This document shows, piece after piece, positions 13,022 to 23,765 of a stretch of DNA of 64,000 nt. This DNA is from Megascapheus bottae. Lineage: Eukaryota; Chordata; Mammalia; Rodentia; Geomyidae. Under the pieces are notes generated by a model. The model searched no databases, had not been told where the DNA came from, and saw nothing but the letters and a program-made list of their open reading frames with translations. A program made the translations under genes and the position numbers. Every line of letters starts with the position of its first letter. Within the stretch, counting starts at the first letter, position 1. Where the stretch lies: the NCBI GenBank assembly GCA_024803745.1, contig JANJXV010000160.1, forward strand, positions 1,370,001 through 1,434,000. Direction: 5' to 3'.

Positions 13022-14970
13022 ATAGTTAATTTTCAACATAGCATCTAGTGAGTATCACCAATACATTTGTTCACCCTGTGTCCCACCATTTCAGTGCCCC
13101 TCTCCCTCCCCCAAATAGATAACATACATACCAGACAAAAGGTACAGAAATCACAAGTGGTGGCAAAGGAGAAAACAGACAAACATCAAAAAGACAAAAG
13201 GCAAAAATCAAAAGGCAAACAGCAAAAACCAAAGTCTTATCTCCATCTCTTGTAGTTCATTTCTATAAATCGTATTTCTGTATGATCATATGCACATAGC
13301 TATTGAGTTTTTTGATCTAGAATGTGCCTATAATTCTCCAAGTAAAAACATTGGAAAGTAAAAGACAAAAATTCACTAGGATATGATAAAGTATACAGGA
13401 CTGTGAACACTCACACTGTAAGACCAGAGGAGGATATTATTATTCTTCTCTTCCAAAATCTCACTATATAATAAGCACTGGTATTTCTTGGCATGGTGGC
13501 TCTGAAGGCTCCTGGGCATCACCTCATTTCTATATACTTTAAAGCCAAATCAACTCTCATCTCACCTTACCCTCTCTCCTGTATTTCTAAAATAGCTGCA
13601 CAAATGGGGGTTTAAAGTGTTAAAACTATGACTGGAATTAAGAAAAGGAAACTAATGTGTGTGTCCAGTCTTAGAGATCAAGAACATGCACAAGCATTGA
13701 CTTGACTCATTTAAATCTTGATGTTTTCAAGCAGTTCCTATGTTGCTCTGAGTGTCTATTAATACCGAGTACCCGCTCTGCCTCACTCAGCCTTCACATT
13801 ACTACACCATTTCTTTTCCAGTTAGTTTACCAGATCAATATAAAGTTAAAAATGCTGATGGAACTATTTGAAATGGAAGACTAGGAGACTTAAGGGGGAT
13901 TATGTAGGCTCTCAGAAATGATTTGAAGAGTTAAATCTCTGTTGGCTTTAGAAAGATTTTTAAAATTGACATTCTGGCACATTGCTTCAAGGACATAACA
14001 ACTTTGAAGTACAACAACCGAAATGATAATGCTAAAAAGAAAATATCTACTCTAGGACAGCAAAAGGCTTAAGGTAATTTGTCCCAGTAATAAGTTTTAA
14101 AAACTGTACTCTCCATGATTTGGAGATACAAATGAAACTTTATTACAGAATATGGAATTCATTCTTTGCTCTGATGGGAATACTGGCCCTAGAAAGAAAA
14201 AATACAATATTGTTATAAATTTTAAAAAGTTAAAAGTAATACAATGGCAAGCCCTCAAATCTGTCCACTAAGAATAAAACTATTGATTGTATACTTACTA
14301 AATTTAATCTGAAAAGCCTCAGAAATGTTGAATTTCTCTTTTTAGGCCCAGCATAAAACACACTTTTTCCCTTATTTGGACATTATGTTATTTAAGATGC
14401 AGTAATTTAAACAAGAGAAACACAACCCAAATTTACTTTACATAAAGAAGAAAGTTTACAGCTCATGTCCTGGAACGACAGTAGGTTGGGATATGATTTC
14501 CCAAAAGGTCAATAATGTCTCACAGTTTTGACAGTTTTCTCATTATCTTGCATTTCTCCTCCTTGTTCTGTTTATTCTTTGGAACCCTCTACTACACCAT
14601 CCTAACAAGCTTCTAACACCAATACCCTTTGAAATAAAGACAACTGCCTCCCAAAAGTTTGATGAGAGACTCAGGAAGTTAACTTGTTGCCCCCAATAAG
14701 GCAATAAGTCAAACTCAATCATTTTGATCAAATTTTTGGTTCATATTTCTGTACTATTACATCAATGTGTGGTACTAGTTTTAAGGCATGGACCATTAGG
14801 GATATTGTTTTTTTCTATCTAAACATTTACCCATATCTATAAATTCTAATCTGCTTTGGTTGTTTTTGACAGACACAAATAAAATGACTTTCAAAATTAT
14901 ATTACTACTTGATTTGTAAAATGTACTATATTATCAATCACAAAACAGTACTATATATAATCAACAGTTA
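13022..14970. other. Unassigned AT-rich DNA
   Basis: 13040-13260 reads like A-rich retroposon 3'UTR (a C-rich CCCTCTCCCTCCCCC patch, then an A-rich run of AAAGACAAAAGGC words) and may be another L1 3' segment. The rest shows nothing I can name. No frame over 62 codons looks coding. Confidence 0.4.
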
Positions 14971-14980
14971 ACTAAAATAT

Positions 14981-15222
14981 GGCCAGGCACATGCTCATTC
15001 CAATAATCCTAGCTACCCAAGACGCTCACATATGAGGACAGGAGCTCAAAGCTAGCACGGGCAGGAAAGCCCAGGAAATTCTTATCTCCAATTTGCCACC
15101 AAGAAATCAAAGGCAGAGCTGTTATACAAGTGGCTGAGTATTAACATCAAGTGAAAAATCTAGTGGATAGCAGCCTGACATCAGTTCAAGGCCCAGATAC
15201 TGGCATACATACACAAAAAGTT
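14981..15222 (+). repeat. B1/Geo-type composite SINE, diverged
   Basis: The B1-like left arm ('ggccaggcacatgctcattc', 'aatcctagctaccc') is followed by the linker 'ttatctccaatttgccacc' and a decayed right arm ending 'tactggcatacatacacaaa'. It shares its arm order with the copies at 17098, 42908 and 55335. Confidence 0.7.
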
Positions 15223-15782
15223 AATTAAAATACAATGAATCAATATCAAACCATGTAATCATAATTCAAACTATATTTGCTTCCCTGACTTTTCCAGATA
15301 TGATGAAGGTTGAATATTCTCCACATAGTCACACTGTTTGAGAGAGCTAATAGGCAAAGCAATATCACTGAAAACTTTTGTGCAAAAGTTTCAAGCCTAA
15401 TATTAATTTATTTAAAATGTTTGAGAAAGTTTGCACAGAAAATTAAAAAAAATATTATTTGGTTTTACCCCACTTTCTCAAAACTCCTTATATTCGATAG
15501 CAGAAGAAATGGAATGGTACAGCATTAACTTATGCACATATCAGCTGTTTCTATCTTAACTAGGAAGCACTGTTTCATCTCTTATCAGACACAAAATGGA
15601 TTGAAAGTTAATTGGAAAAGTATTTCAGAAGAAAAGTGGTAGAGAAAGGTCTAATAGGTTTTTGAAGATGTAAAGATTCATATTTTTATGTTGGAAAGGA
15701 TACCAAACCAGAGAAAAGTTTCTAGTTAAGAACACAGTGAATATTTTTAATGTATGAAAAACCTAGCTACAATACAGCAAAA

Positions 15783-15810
15783 TAATAATAGTAATAATAA
15801 TAATAATAAA
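15783..15810. repeat. (TAA)n microsatellite
   Basis: Imperfect AAT trinucleotide array with one G interruption. Confidence 0.85.
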
Positions 15811-15890
15811 TCTACAGTTCCACTATACCTAGCAGGTCATGAAATATTTGTGATAAGCTTGAACAACCACTTTTTCATGAACTTAATAAT

Positions 15891-16168
15891 TTTTTCTTTT
15901 CTTTTCTTTTTTGGTTAGTCTTGGGTCTTGAACTCTGGGCCTGGGCGCTGTCCCTGAGCTCTTCACCAAATAAAGGTTATACCCTTTATTTTAAAAGCTA
16001 TACCTTTTCAAATTAACATTAAAACTTATACCACTTCTGCTTTTCTGGTGGTTAATTGGAGATAAGAGTCTTACAGACTTTCATGCCCAGGCTGGCTTTG
16101 AACTACAATACTCAGACCTCAGTCTTCTGAGTGGCTAGGATTACAGGTGTGGGTCACTAGCTCCTAGC
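15891..16168 (-). repeat. B1/Geo-type SINE with AT-rich internal replacement
   Basis: The right-arm tail 'cttgaactctgggcctgggc' and the B1 end 'aggattacaggtgtgggtc' bracket the element. The middle (about 15967-16032), where 'cttgagccacagcaccactt' is expected, is replaced by AT-rich sequence with three imperfect 'ttatacc'-like units. The unit was either expanded or overwritten after insertion. Confidence 0.75.
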
Positions 16169-16377
16169 TTAATCTTTTTTGCTAAGTACTCACTTTGTTT
16201 TCAGATGAGGGACTGCTTTCCCAAGAGCCCTCTTTGTCTATTGATATCACCTCAAAAACCTTCTTCTTTTCAGTCACCATCTGTGGCTGCCTGCCTAGAT
16301 ATTATATATTCTTCCTGACCCCTGGAACTTGATCTGCATATATTATCATTGTGCATATAGTAGTTGTGTAGTTCTTT

Positions 16378-16552
16378 TTTTGCCAGTCATGGGCTTGACC
16401 TCAGGGCCTGGGCACTGTCCTTGGACTTTCTCAAGGCTCAGCACTCTACCACTTGAGCCTCAGCACCACTTCCAGCATTTTTCTATGTATGTGGTACCAA
16501 GGAATTGAACCCTGGTCTTCATGCATGCTAGGCAAGCACTCTGCCACTAGAC
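16378..16552 (-). repeat. IDL-Geo-type dimeric SINE
   Basis: The minus-strand dimer has the typical order: a 'ttgccagtcatgggcttgac' tail, 'cagcactctaccacttgagc', 'ctatgtatgtggtaccaagg', and 'aattgaaccctggtcttcat', which is the B-box region in reverse. The outer few bases of the ID arm are degraded. Confidence 0.8.
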
Positions 16553-16628
16553 TGTTGCCATTATTATTTGAATGGTGTTGGGTGTGTCTGGTGTTTACAG
16601 AGGAAATGGGTGTAGGAATCTGAGTGGA

Positions 16629-17085
16629 TCAGGTCAAGAAATTTTCCTTTTGTGTGGTGAGTACTATGGAATTAGCGTCAAGCATTGACCAGCAACTGAC
16701 CTTTCTCATGGGACCTGGAACAGAATTTCCTCTGCTGTGATGGACTCCATACTGACAGACATAGCCACACCCTAGACTTCAAGAGTTTAGGTGACCTATC
16801 ACCAGCTTTGATCAATTTTGTGAAAGACAGGCTGTTCACCCTGGCATTTGCAGACAATTACCAAATATAGTGATACTCATGGAGACATTTAGCTTGTCGA
16901 CTGCTTCACAGATAGGTTTTTCTGCTCATAAGTATTTCACTGTACAGCTGTCATTAAGACCTACATGCTCAGGCTTACAGAATACACATTATTCTCACTT
17001 ATTTTATTGTGTCAAAGTGGTTATGTGGTGCTTCTGTATTTCCTGAATAAATATCAGTTTTAAAGTATAGCCGTCTTTCAAAAAA
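16629..17085 (+). pseudogene. Possible decayed processed pseudogene, source unknown
   Basis: A protein-like signal switches frame. One frame reads SGQEIFLLCGEYYGISVKH before a stop. About 90 bases on, another reads DFKSLGDLSPALINFVKDRL and continues to a stop at 16869. The following 170 bases are non-coding, with AATAAA at 17046-17051 and an A-rich end near 17078-17085, as in a retrocopy with its 3'UTR. I do not recognise the parent, and the frames are short enough to be chance. Confidence 0.25.
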
Positions 17086-17097
17086 TGTTTTTGTTTT

Positions 17098-17318
17098 TAA
17101 GCTCACACCTGTAATAGTAGCTACTCAGGAGGCTTAGGTCTTGAGGATCATGGTTCAAAGCCAGCCCAGGCAGAAAAGTCCGCATGAGACTCTTCTCTCC
17201 AATTAACCACTCAAAAACCAGTAGTGGAGCTGTACCTCAAAATGGTAGAAAAGAGAGCTCAGGGACACCCACCATCTAGGTTTTGAGTTCACACCCCATG
17301 ACTGACTTAAAAAAAAAG
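17098..17318 (+). repeat. B1/Geo-type composite SINE
   Basis: The order is 'gctcacacctgtaatagtag', 'ggctactcaggagg'-type B1 sequence, then 'ctctccaattaaccactc', a diverged right arm, and an A-rich end at 17309-17318. The B1 head is missing its first bases. The right arm has lost about 20 bases around 17246. Confidence 0.75.
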
Positions 17319-17627
17319 TTTAATTTTGCTGATATTCCCAGAATTAATTCTATTTTGACCTTTTGGGACAGTGGGCTGGTGGGCTGGAGGACTTTCAGTC
17401 TCTCTGGATCTCAACACTATGATTATGGATGCAGGAAGGCGTCTCTAGGGATTATGGGTAAAACCTATACTCAATAAACACCTAGGTCCTGTAATAACTC
17501 TGTAGGTTCCTATCCTTACTGTGCAAAGTCATCATAAACATGGCAACTTATGACAGTATACAAATAATAATAGAACTCAAGAAAACAGCACTGTTTTCTA
17601 GTACCTTTTCTCAAAAAAAAAAAAAAG
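17319..17627. other. Unassigned DNA between SINEs
   Basis: A tandem 'gtgggctg' motif at 17371 and an A14 run near 17613 are visible; nothing else is recognised. Confidence 0.4.
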
Positions 17628-17940
17628 GTGGGGCAGTGGCAGTGGCTCAAGTCTATAATTCTAGCTACCTGGGAGCCAGAGATTGGAAGATGAAGATTCA
17701 AGGCTAGTCTAGTTCAAAAAATAAATAAATAAATTGTTTCTGAGATTCCATCTCAACAGTGGTACACCCTGGGGAAGCATAACGAAAAGGATTGCAGTCC
17801 AGGCATAAAGCAAAATCCTATCTGGAACATAATCAAACCAGCAAGTGGTCGGCAGCGTGATTCAAGAGATAGAGCACCTGTCTTTGCAAGCTCAGAATCC
17901 TGAGTTCAAATCCTAGCATTGCAAACTAAAAAGCAAAAAC
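17628..17940 (+). repeat. Older composite SINE: B1-like head plus tRNA-like tail
   Basis: A B1-like head ('cagtggctcaagtctataat', 'tagctacctgggagcc') runs into a tRNA-like module ('agagatagagcacctgtctt', 'tgcaagctcagaatcctgag', 'ttcaaatcctagcattgcaa'). The tRNA module differs from the Geo right arm, so this is a separate, older family. I recall similar composites in beaver, which would fit a castorimorph host. Confidence 0.55.
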
Positions 17941-18587
17941 AAGAGCAAAAGCGTGTGTCCATGCCTGGCGTGCCATTCACTGGCAGCAGAAACTCAGAAG
18001 GAGGCGGGAGTTGTAAGACAGGATAGGAACATTTAGTTTAATTGCCTGGGGAGGGTCAGAAACAACTCTTTGTTCAACCCCACCAAGCTAATTAGTTGAA
18101 AAAACAACATTCTCAGCCCATAAACAAGAGTCTTTTTTTTTTCTATAAGCAATTAGGAATGACCCTAATCTTATTCACTTAAACATACATCCCACAGCAA
18201 AGCTGGAAAGACACCAAAGCATTGGAAAGACACCAAAGTTGAGGCTGCACAACTGCCTTTGTGAATCCTCAAAGCTTCCCAATGAAAGATCAACTGCCCT
18301 TCCTTCGAAGATTTTCTTCTTTGCTTTCTCCTGAGCATAAATTTCCAGATGTGCAGCAGGTGACAGCAGGAAGCCAGAGTTCTAACCCATCATACTAACC
18401 CAGCCCTTCCCCTGCCCAACCTCACACCTCACACATTGCTCCCTACTGGACAGTTTGCATTGTCTCTGCCTTCTGCCAGCCTGGAAATACTGTGAGGCCC
18501 AGTGAAGAGCCATCATCTGCCATCAGAGTGCTCTACTGCTTTACACAGGGAAAGGATGAAGCAAACTATTGTTGAATAAACCAATGG
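17941..18587. other. Unassigned DNA
   Basis: No gene or repeat identified. A short local duplication 'ggaaagacaccaaag' occurs at 18206 and 18223. Confidence 0.4.
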
Positions 18588-18628
18588 AGGATGGATGGAT
18601 GGATGGATGGATGGATGGATGGATGGAT
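18588..18628. repeat. (GGAT)n microsatellite
   Basis: About ten near-perfect GGAT units, followed to about 18745 by degenerate GGAT/GGAA/GAAA purine-rich sequence. Confidence 0.9.
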
Positions 18629-18825
18629 ATGAAAGGAAGGAAGATAGATGGATGATGGATAGAAGGATAGGGAATGGATAGGATAGATGATGGGTGGAAA
18701 GGTTAAAGAGAGGAAGAAAGGAAAAAGGAGGAAAGAGGAGGACAGGAGTTTCTTTAATAGGGAATAAAGAGATCATTTGTTAGTATAAAGATTTGCAAAT
18801 GATCACAGCAAATAACACTTCAAAT

Positions 18826-18875
18826 GGGAGAGAGGGGAGAAGAGGAAGAGGGGGGGGGAGAGGGAGAGAGGAGGG
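18826..18875. repeat. GA/G-rich purine tract
   Basis: Almost pure purine on the plus strand, with a G9 run at about 18851. It forms part of a cluster of low-complexity tracts between 18.6 and 19.4 kb. Confidence 0.8.
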
Positions 18876-19224
18876 GTGAGGCTGGTGCTCCAAGGTTGAG
18901 GGGTAACTTAAAAAAAATAATCCAACTAACTGAAAGAATGACTGGTGCAGCCAGGAGCAGAATTCAAATTTTGGAGCTCTATTCTCCCAGCTGGGCACTT
19001 AAGAGTTTGGCTCGTGTGGTGGTGGCAGTTCACGGAGAGTTCAAATCCCCTCACAGACACGTGTGGGTGAATAAGTGGCATAGTCTTTCTTTCTTCCAAG
19101 TGCTTGATAGAAGCTTCCAGATGTATGGGGGTGTGCATAAGAGAGCCTCGAGTGCTCCACTCTCGATGGAGTCTATAAATATGCATGTTGGGTATCATGA
19201 ATCATTTAGAGCTGGCTTGGTTGC

Positions 19225-19232
19225 TTTTCTTT

Positions 19233-19284
<52 letters not shown>

Positions 19285-19345
19285 TTTTTCTTTCCCTTCC
19301 TTCCTTCCTTCCTTCCTTCCTTCCTTCCTTCCTTCCTTCCTTCCT
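19225..19345. repeat. (CTTT)n followed by (CCTT)n
   Basis: Two abutting tetranucleotide arrays, CTTT to about 19294 and CCTT from there to 19345. The array keeps a frame open and produces a long Ser/Phe/Leu-rich open frame that has no coding meaning. Confidence 0.9.
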
Positions 19346-19839
19346 GGCTATCTAACTTTATTCTTGAAACTTCTTGCTAAGTTTGAAAGGACACCAAGGC
19401 GGAGAGAAATGTAGTTACCAGCGAGCTTGAGGCTTAGGGGTGAACACTTGGGCTCTTTCACCACTTTCAGAATTTGTTATCTCCGCTTATTTCGCTTTGG
19501 ACTTTGAGTTTACTTCCCCTCGTGGGGGCTCTGTCTCCACGTCAGAACAAAGGGATACTAAGTCCATGCAGTGTGTGGATATAAAACACTAGTACAGCAG
19601 ACAGAAGGAGCACGCAGAATGGCTGGCCTCCTTCCTTTCCTCGTATGACTCTAGTCCACAGCCAAATCTAACTACATCATACGACAGCCAGGCCTCAAAG
19701 GTTAGCAATTACCAGTCAATAAATGTTGCTCAAATAGAAAGTAATGGAGGAAGCTGCTTCTGACAGGGTCTCAGCCAAGCTATGCTACAGTAAGAAAATA
19801 CTAAGTCTGTTGTTTTCATATCCTATGCTCTCCCTTCTT

Positions 19840-19928
19840 CCTCCCTTTTTCTCTCTCTCTCCTTCCCTCCTTTCTTCCCTCCCCCCTCCCTCCCTCCTCC
19901 TCCTCTCCTTTTCCCTCTCCCTCTCTTC
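19840..19928. repeat. CT-rich low-complexity tract
   Basis: Polypyrimidine CTCC/TCCC tract directly upstream of the composite SINE, probably a grown A-rich (here T-rich) tail of that element. Confidence 0.75.
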
Positions 19929-20136
19929 TGGTGTAAGACTTGAACCGAGAACTTCACATATGCTAGCCAAACATGGGACTACTTGTGTCACACCCCATCC
20001 CTAGATACTGATTGTTTTATTTTTGTGTTTTTGGAGACAGAGTCCCTCTACTACCTTTATCTGAGTTGGCCTTGGTCTTGTGATTCTCTCAAGTAGCTGG
20101 AATGACAGATTTGTGGTACTATACCTGGCTATCATA
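19929..20136 (-). repeat. Older composite SINE (tRNA-like plus B1-like)
   Basis: On the minus strand, a B1-like piece ('agctacttgagagaatcac' type) joins a tRNA-like piece whose reverse reads 'acttgaaccgagaacttcac'. The layout is like 26595-26872 and 29146-29456. It is strongly diverged. Confidence 0.5.
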
Positions 20137-21620
20137 AATAACCTCTTCCAGCCTCATACTTTGTGTTTGCCTGGATAGCTTTGTCACCCCCCTCCAGTCC
20201 ACCCCCAGGGTGTTGTTCTAGAAACTGCCATCATAGAAAAAAAAACATTAACCTACCATCGATGGTCCACAGGTAAACACCTGACCCAATCAGAGTCCCC
20301 TCTGAGATCGGGATACTGGGAACTTGTATTGATTGTATTGGTTTGCCAGATCAGCTTGAGACCTGCTGATATCTGTGTCTACTTTCACATGGACACATAG
20401 ATATCATATGATATTCTCCCACAGAGGAGTGGAGAATGCCAGTCTAAGTGAAGAGATTGGGTAGGAAAAGGCGATTCAAAGATAAGACGAATTGATAGAA
20501 GAGGTGGGCGTGGAAATGTGGAAAAGTCCCAGTTTCCACTCAGACACATGACCTGCTCACGTGCCTTCCACGAATCACCCCAGTATTCTGATTTCCTGAA
20601 ACTCACCATGTTTCTGTCACAACCAAGAGTCAAGGTCTGCCAACTTTAACGTTTTGGTTAAGTTCAAAATAATTTCAAATTACTCTTTTATTTCAGATCA
20701 TTTCCATGTGAATTCTTGCCCACTAAGGAAACAGGAAGAATGGTTTTCTAGAACCATCCACTCACCCCCACCCACCTACCTACAGAGTATACCTCACTCA
20801 GACCAGTGCCCCAGCTAAGGACTGGAAGCTACTCTGTCTACATTCTAACAGCTGGCTCCTAGTGCCTCTCCTGAAGGAATGGCTTCTACCTGTCACTGCA
20901 TGTGGGCTGGTTCAGTTTGGAATTGGAGTGGGGGAGAGTGAGGGATAGTTTAGAACCAGAGCGGAAGATCTCCTTTCAAGCAACTGACCTCACTCAATGA
21001 GAACAAGGAGAGCCAGCAAGGTCAGTATGTGAACTTGGCCTATATCCAAGGAACATATACAGTCTCCACTCAAACCTTTCTGTCTGGAATATAATAGGCC
21101 CTGAGAGACAGCCTATGAGCCAGTGAACTTGACCCCAACAGCCATCCTTCACTTTTCTCACCTCCAACACCCTCCCCCGCAAACTTCTTCCCTCTCCATT
21201 AAGTGTCCCTGGCCCTAAAGCTGTCACACCTTCCCAGGAAAGGAATCATTTCTAGTTTCATGTTGCATAATATGAAGCAAGGATTTGAGGACAATGGTTT
21301 CAAATCTAATTATGGTACTACATGGACCTCCTGTCTGACCTCGGCTTTCAAGATCAATACAGATGTTTTGTCTGTTTCCATCATCTGGGTAGTTTTCAAA
21401 CCAAAGTTAAGTTTACTCCCAGGTTCAGTGCTGAGTCTTTCTAGAAGAGAGCCCTTCCATATAGAAAGGGCACACTACCATCTAATGGGGCATCTTGGCC
21501 TTCAAAACTTTCTGGTAGGATCCATGTTCCTAGCCACCCCCTCTCCTCCCCCCCCCACAGATGGGCACTAAAAATATTTGTAGTGTGAATTAAAGGGAAC
21601 GAAGGTAGTTAGAAATTTTG
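20137..21620. other. Unassigned DNA
   Basis: 1.5 kb without recognisable repeats or coding signals. It has C-rich patches at 20190-20210 and 20761-20780. A 122-codon frame at 21203-21571 runs into a poly-C stretch and has no domain. Confidence 0.45.
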
Positions 21621-21624
21621 TTAG

Positions 21625-21860
21625 TGTAAACTGGGTACCAGTGGCTCATGCCTGTAACACTGGCAACTCAGGAGGCTGAGATCTGAGGATCTGAGGTTCA
21701 AAGTCAGCCCAGGCAGGAAAATTTATGAAACTCTCATGTCTAATTAATACTGTGGCTTAACCAGAGAGTTCTAAGCATCAATCAACCAATCATTCAGTCA
21801 GTCAATCTAAGGGTCAGCACCCAGGTTCTGAGTTCAACACTCAGTTCTGGCATGTGTGTG
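21625..21860 (+). repeat. B1/Geo-type composite SINE ending in a TG/CA tail
   Basis: 'accagtggctcatgcctgta', 'actcaggaggctgagatctg' and 'caaagtcagcccaggcagg' give a clear B1-like head. The right arm is partly replaced by a CAAT-rich stretch, with a 'cagttctggcatgtgtgtg' end. Confidence 0.8.
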
Positions 21861-21925
21861 AGCATACTTTTGTGTGTGTGCACGTGTGTTTATGCATGTG
21901 TACACACACACGCACACACACATAA
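21861..21925. repeat. (TG)n/(CA)n microsatellite on the SINE tail
   Basis: TG-rich then CA-rich alternating tract directly continuing the 3' end of the SINE at 21625. Confidence 0.85.
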
Positions 21926-21955
21926 TCTTAACAGAGCATACATTTTTTTTAAAAC

Positions 21956-22022
21956 CAGGTTCAGAAAAGTTGGATGTCTTGCTCAACATCACACAGCTCA
22001 TGTGGCAAGATTGGAACTCTAG
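21956..22022 (+). repeat. MIR fragment
   Basis: 'ggttcagaaaagttggatgt', 'cttgctcaacatcacacagc' and 'tggcaagattggaactcta' follow the MIR 'aggttaagtaacttgcccaaggtcacacagc' segment. Confidence 0.6.
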
Positions 22023-22194
22023 GTAATCAGTGGTTGATCACCTATTACTGGTGTCCTGCTTGACATGGAGGCTAATAATGCTAACATTCATTAACTCTAC
22101 CAAGAATCTCATAATTTAAAAGAAGACCAAGGGATGAGTACATTTGTATAATGGTTACTACTGATTGCCATTATTGACTGAGTTTCGTGCCTGT

Positions 22195-22385
22195 AACCCC
22201 ATCCTCCCATGCATATACATTCTCATGTAATCCGTCTTAGAATGGTATGAGAGGACAGATGATACTTTACAAGTAGGGAAACTGAGGCACAGAAAGTTCA
22301 GTTGTTTCGCCTGGGTCACCACACAAGTCCACAGCCACTCAGTAGCTGGACCAAGGTAGACCCCAGAGACCTGTGCTCTTTGCCT
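22195..22385 (+). repeat. MIR element
   Basis: It contains 'tctcatgtaatcc', 'caagtagggaaactgaggca', 'cagaaagttcag', 'gggtcaccacacaag' and 'cagtagctggacc' in MIR order and orientation. Confidence 0.7.
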
Positions 22386-22444
22386 TGAGCATTGACATCC
22401 CCAGGCATAAGATGGGAAGCACGATCTTCAAGAACCATTTTTTT

Positions 22445-22626
22445 GCCAGTCCTGGGCCTTGAACTCAGGGCCTGAGCACTGTCCTTGGGCTTTCTCAAGG
22501 CTAGAGCTCTACCACTTGAGCTACAGCACCATTTCTGGCTTTTTTCTATGTATGTGGTACAGAGGAATTGAACCCAGGTCCTTGTGCATGCTAGGCAAGC
22601 ACTCTACCACTAGAGCACTCCTGGCC
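22445..22626 (-). repeat. IDL-Geo-type dimeric SINE with 16-bp target duplication
   Basis: Complete dimer on the minus strand, flanked by perfect direct repeats 'caagaaccattttttt' at 22429-22444 and 22627-22642. The ID-like arm ends near 22626 with its B-box region at about 22567-22577. A relatively recent insertion. Confidence 0.9.
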
Positions 22627-22642
22627 CAAGAACCATTTTTTT

Positions 22643-23103
22643 AAGGCAGGCTGTACATCCAGTGTCCTGCATGGACTGCCAGGAGATGCAGCAAACCCAA
22701 TGGACTTGATGAGACTCAACCTCAAACCTACCAAGTGCCCATGCCATGTGGTGGACACACAGAGGGCAGGTCAAAGAGGGAAACAAAGAGACCTATGCCA
22801 GCGTGAACTGGGTGGAAGCCACAGGAAGACCACAACGGCACAATGACAGAAGTAACTCCCATTACTCTGCTGAGACTCTGGGCATTCATCACAGCAGAGC
22901 AAGAAATGGGGTGCCCAGGACCTAGAAAATACCCAGGACCCTAGCAGCAGACAGCGTTGGAGCCTTTCACCTGGAAGGTCTTTGGAGCCATTTGGATTCC
23001 TTTTCCAATGATCTTCCTGGTGTGATAATACACATTCTCATTCACACATTGCCTTGTGGATCCTTCTTGATGTTCTTCCCTTACGTGGAATGCCAGAAAA
23101 CAT
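22643..23103. other. Unassigned DNA
   Basis: No recognisable gene or repeat. Confidence 0.4.
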
Positions 23104-23112
23104 ACTGACCAC

Positions 23113-23300
23113 CACAGGACAGGGTGGCCCAATGGCATTGTCTAGCATACACAATGCCCTGGGTTCAATTCCTTAGTACACAGAAAAAGCCAGAAGTGGT
23201 GTTGTGGCTCAAGTGGTAGAGAGCTAGCTTTGAGAAAGCTCAAGGACAGTGCCCAGGCTCTGAGTTTAAGCGCCAGGACTGGCAAAAAAAGGAAAAAACA
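23113..23300 (+). repeat. IDL-Geo-type dimeric SINE with 9-bp target duplication
   Basis: Plus-strand dimer: an ID-like arm with 'ccctgggttcaattccttag', then 'gccagaagtggtgttgtggc', 'tcaagtggtagagagctagc' and the tail 'caggactggcaaaaaaag'. Flanked by 'actgaccac' at 23104-23112 and 23301-23309. The first bases of the ID arm are degraded. Confidence 0.85.
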
Positions 23301-23559
23301 ACTGACCACATAGAAGGTACTTAACAAGTGTCTACTGGTTGGCCAAAGGACTGCCCACCCAGGCCTACCTGGCACTGGTCATTTTAGAGCTGTCTAAGGA
23401 ATCGATTTTATTTCAAACAGGTTGTAAGATACTATTTTCTTTTCTTTTCCTTTTTACTCTTCCTTGACAATGAAGTGCCTTTGAAAGTTCCTAAGTGATA
23501 GATATTATCCTACAATCAAATGTTACCCTGCTGTTTGATATCTATTCAAATCCAGTCTG

Positions 23560-23765
23560 GGCTAACTCTCATGTGCCAGATGCTTGGGTTGAACTAAGTT
23601 TGCTGAATCTTCAAAACAACCCTGAAAAGGGGGGGGGAGAGAAGTGGCAGGGGAGGGGGAGGAAGGGGGAAATTCTATCGTCTGTTTTCCTAGATAAGGG
23701 AACTGAGGCACGTGCGTGAGTTTATTTGTTCACAACATGGTGGACCTGAACTTGAGCACATAAGT
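23560..23765 (+). repeat. MIR element containing a G-rich expansion
   Basis: MIR-like words 'catgtgccagatgctt', 'aatcttcaaaacaaccctga', 'agataagggaactgaggcac' and 'tggacctgaacttgagcaca' are in order. The centre (about 23628-23671), where MIR normally reads near 'ggtagg', is expanded into G-runs. Confidence 0.65.

Noticed and set aside
18824..19414. 196-codon plus-strand frame
   Set aside because: Kept open by the CTTT/CCTT array, which gives Ser/Phe/Leu runs; no non-repetitive coding signal.
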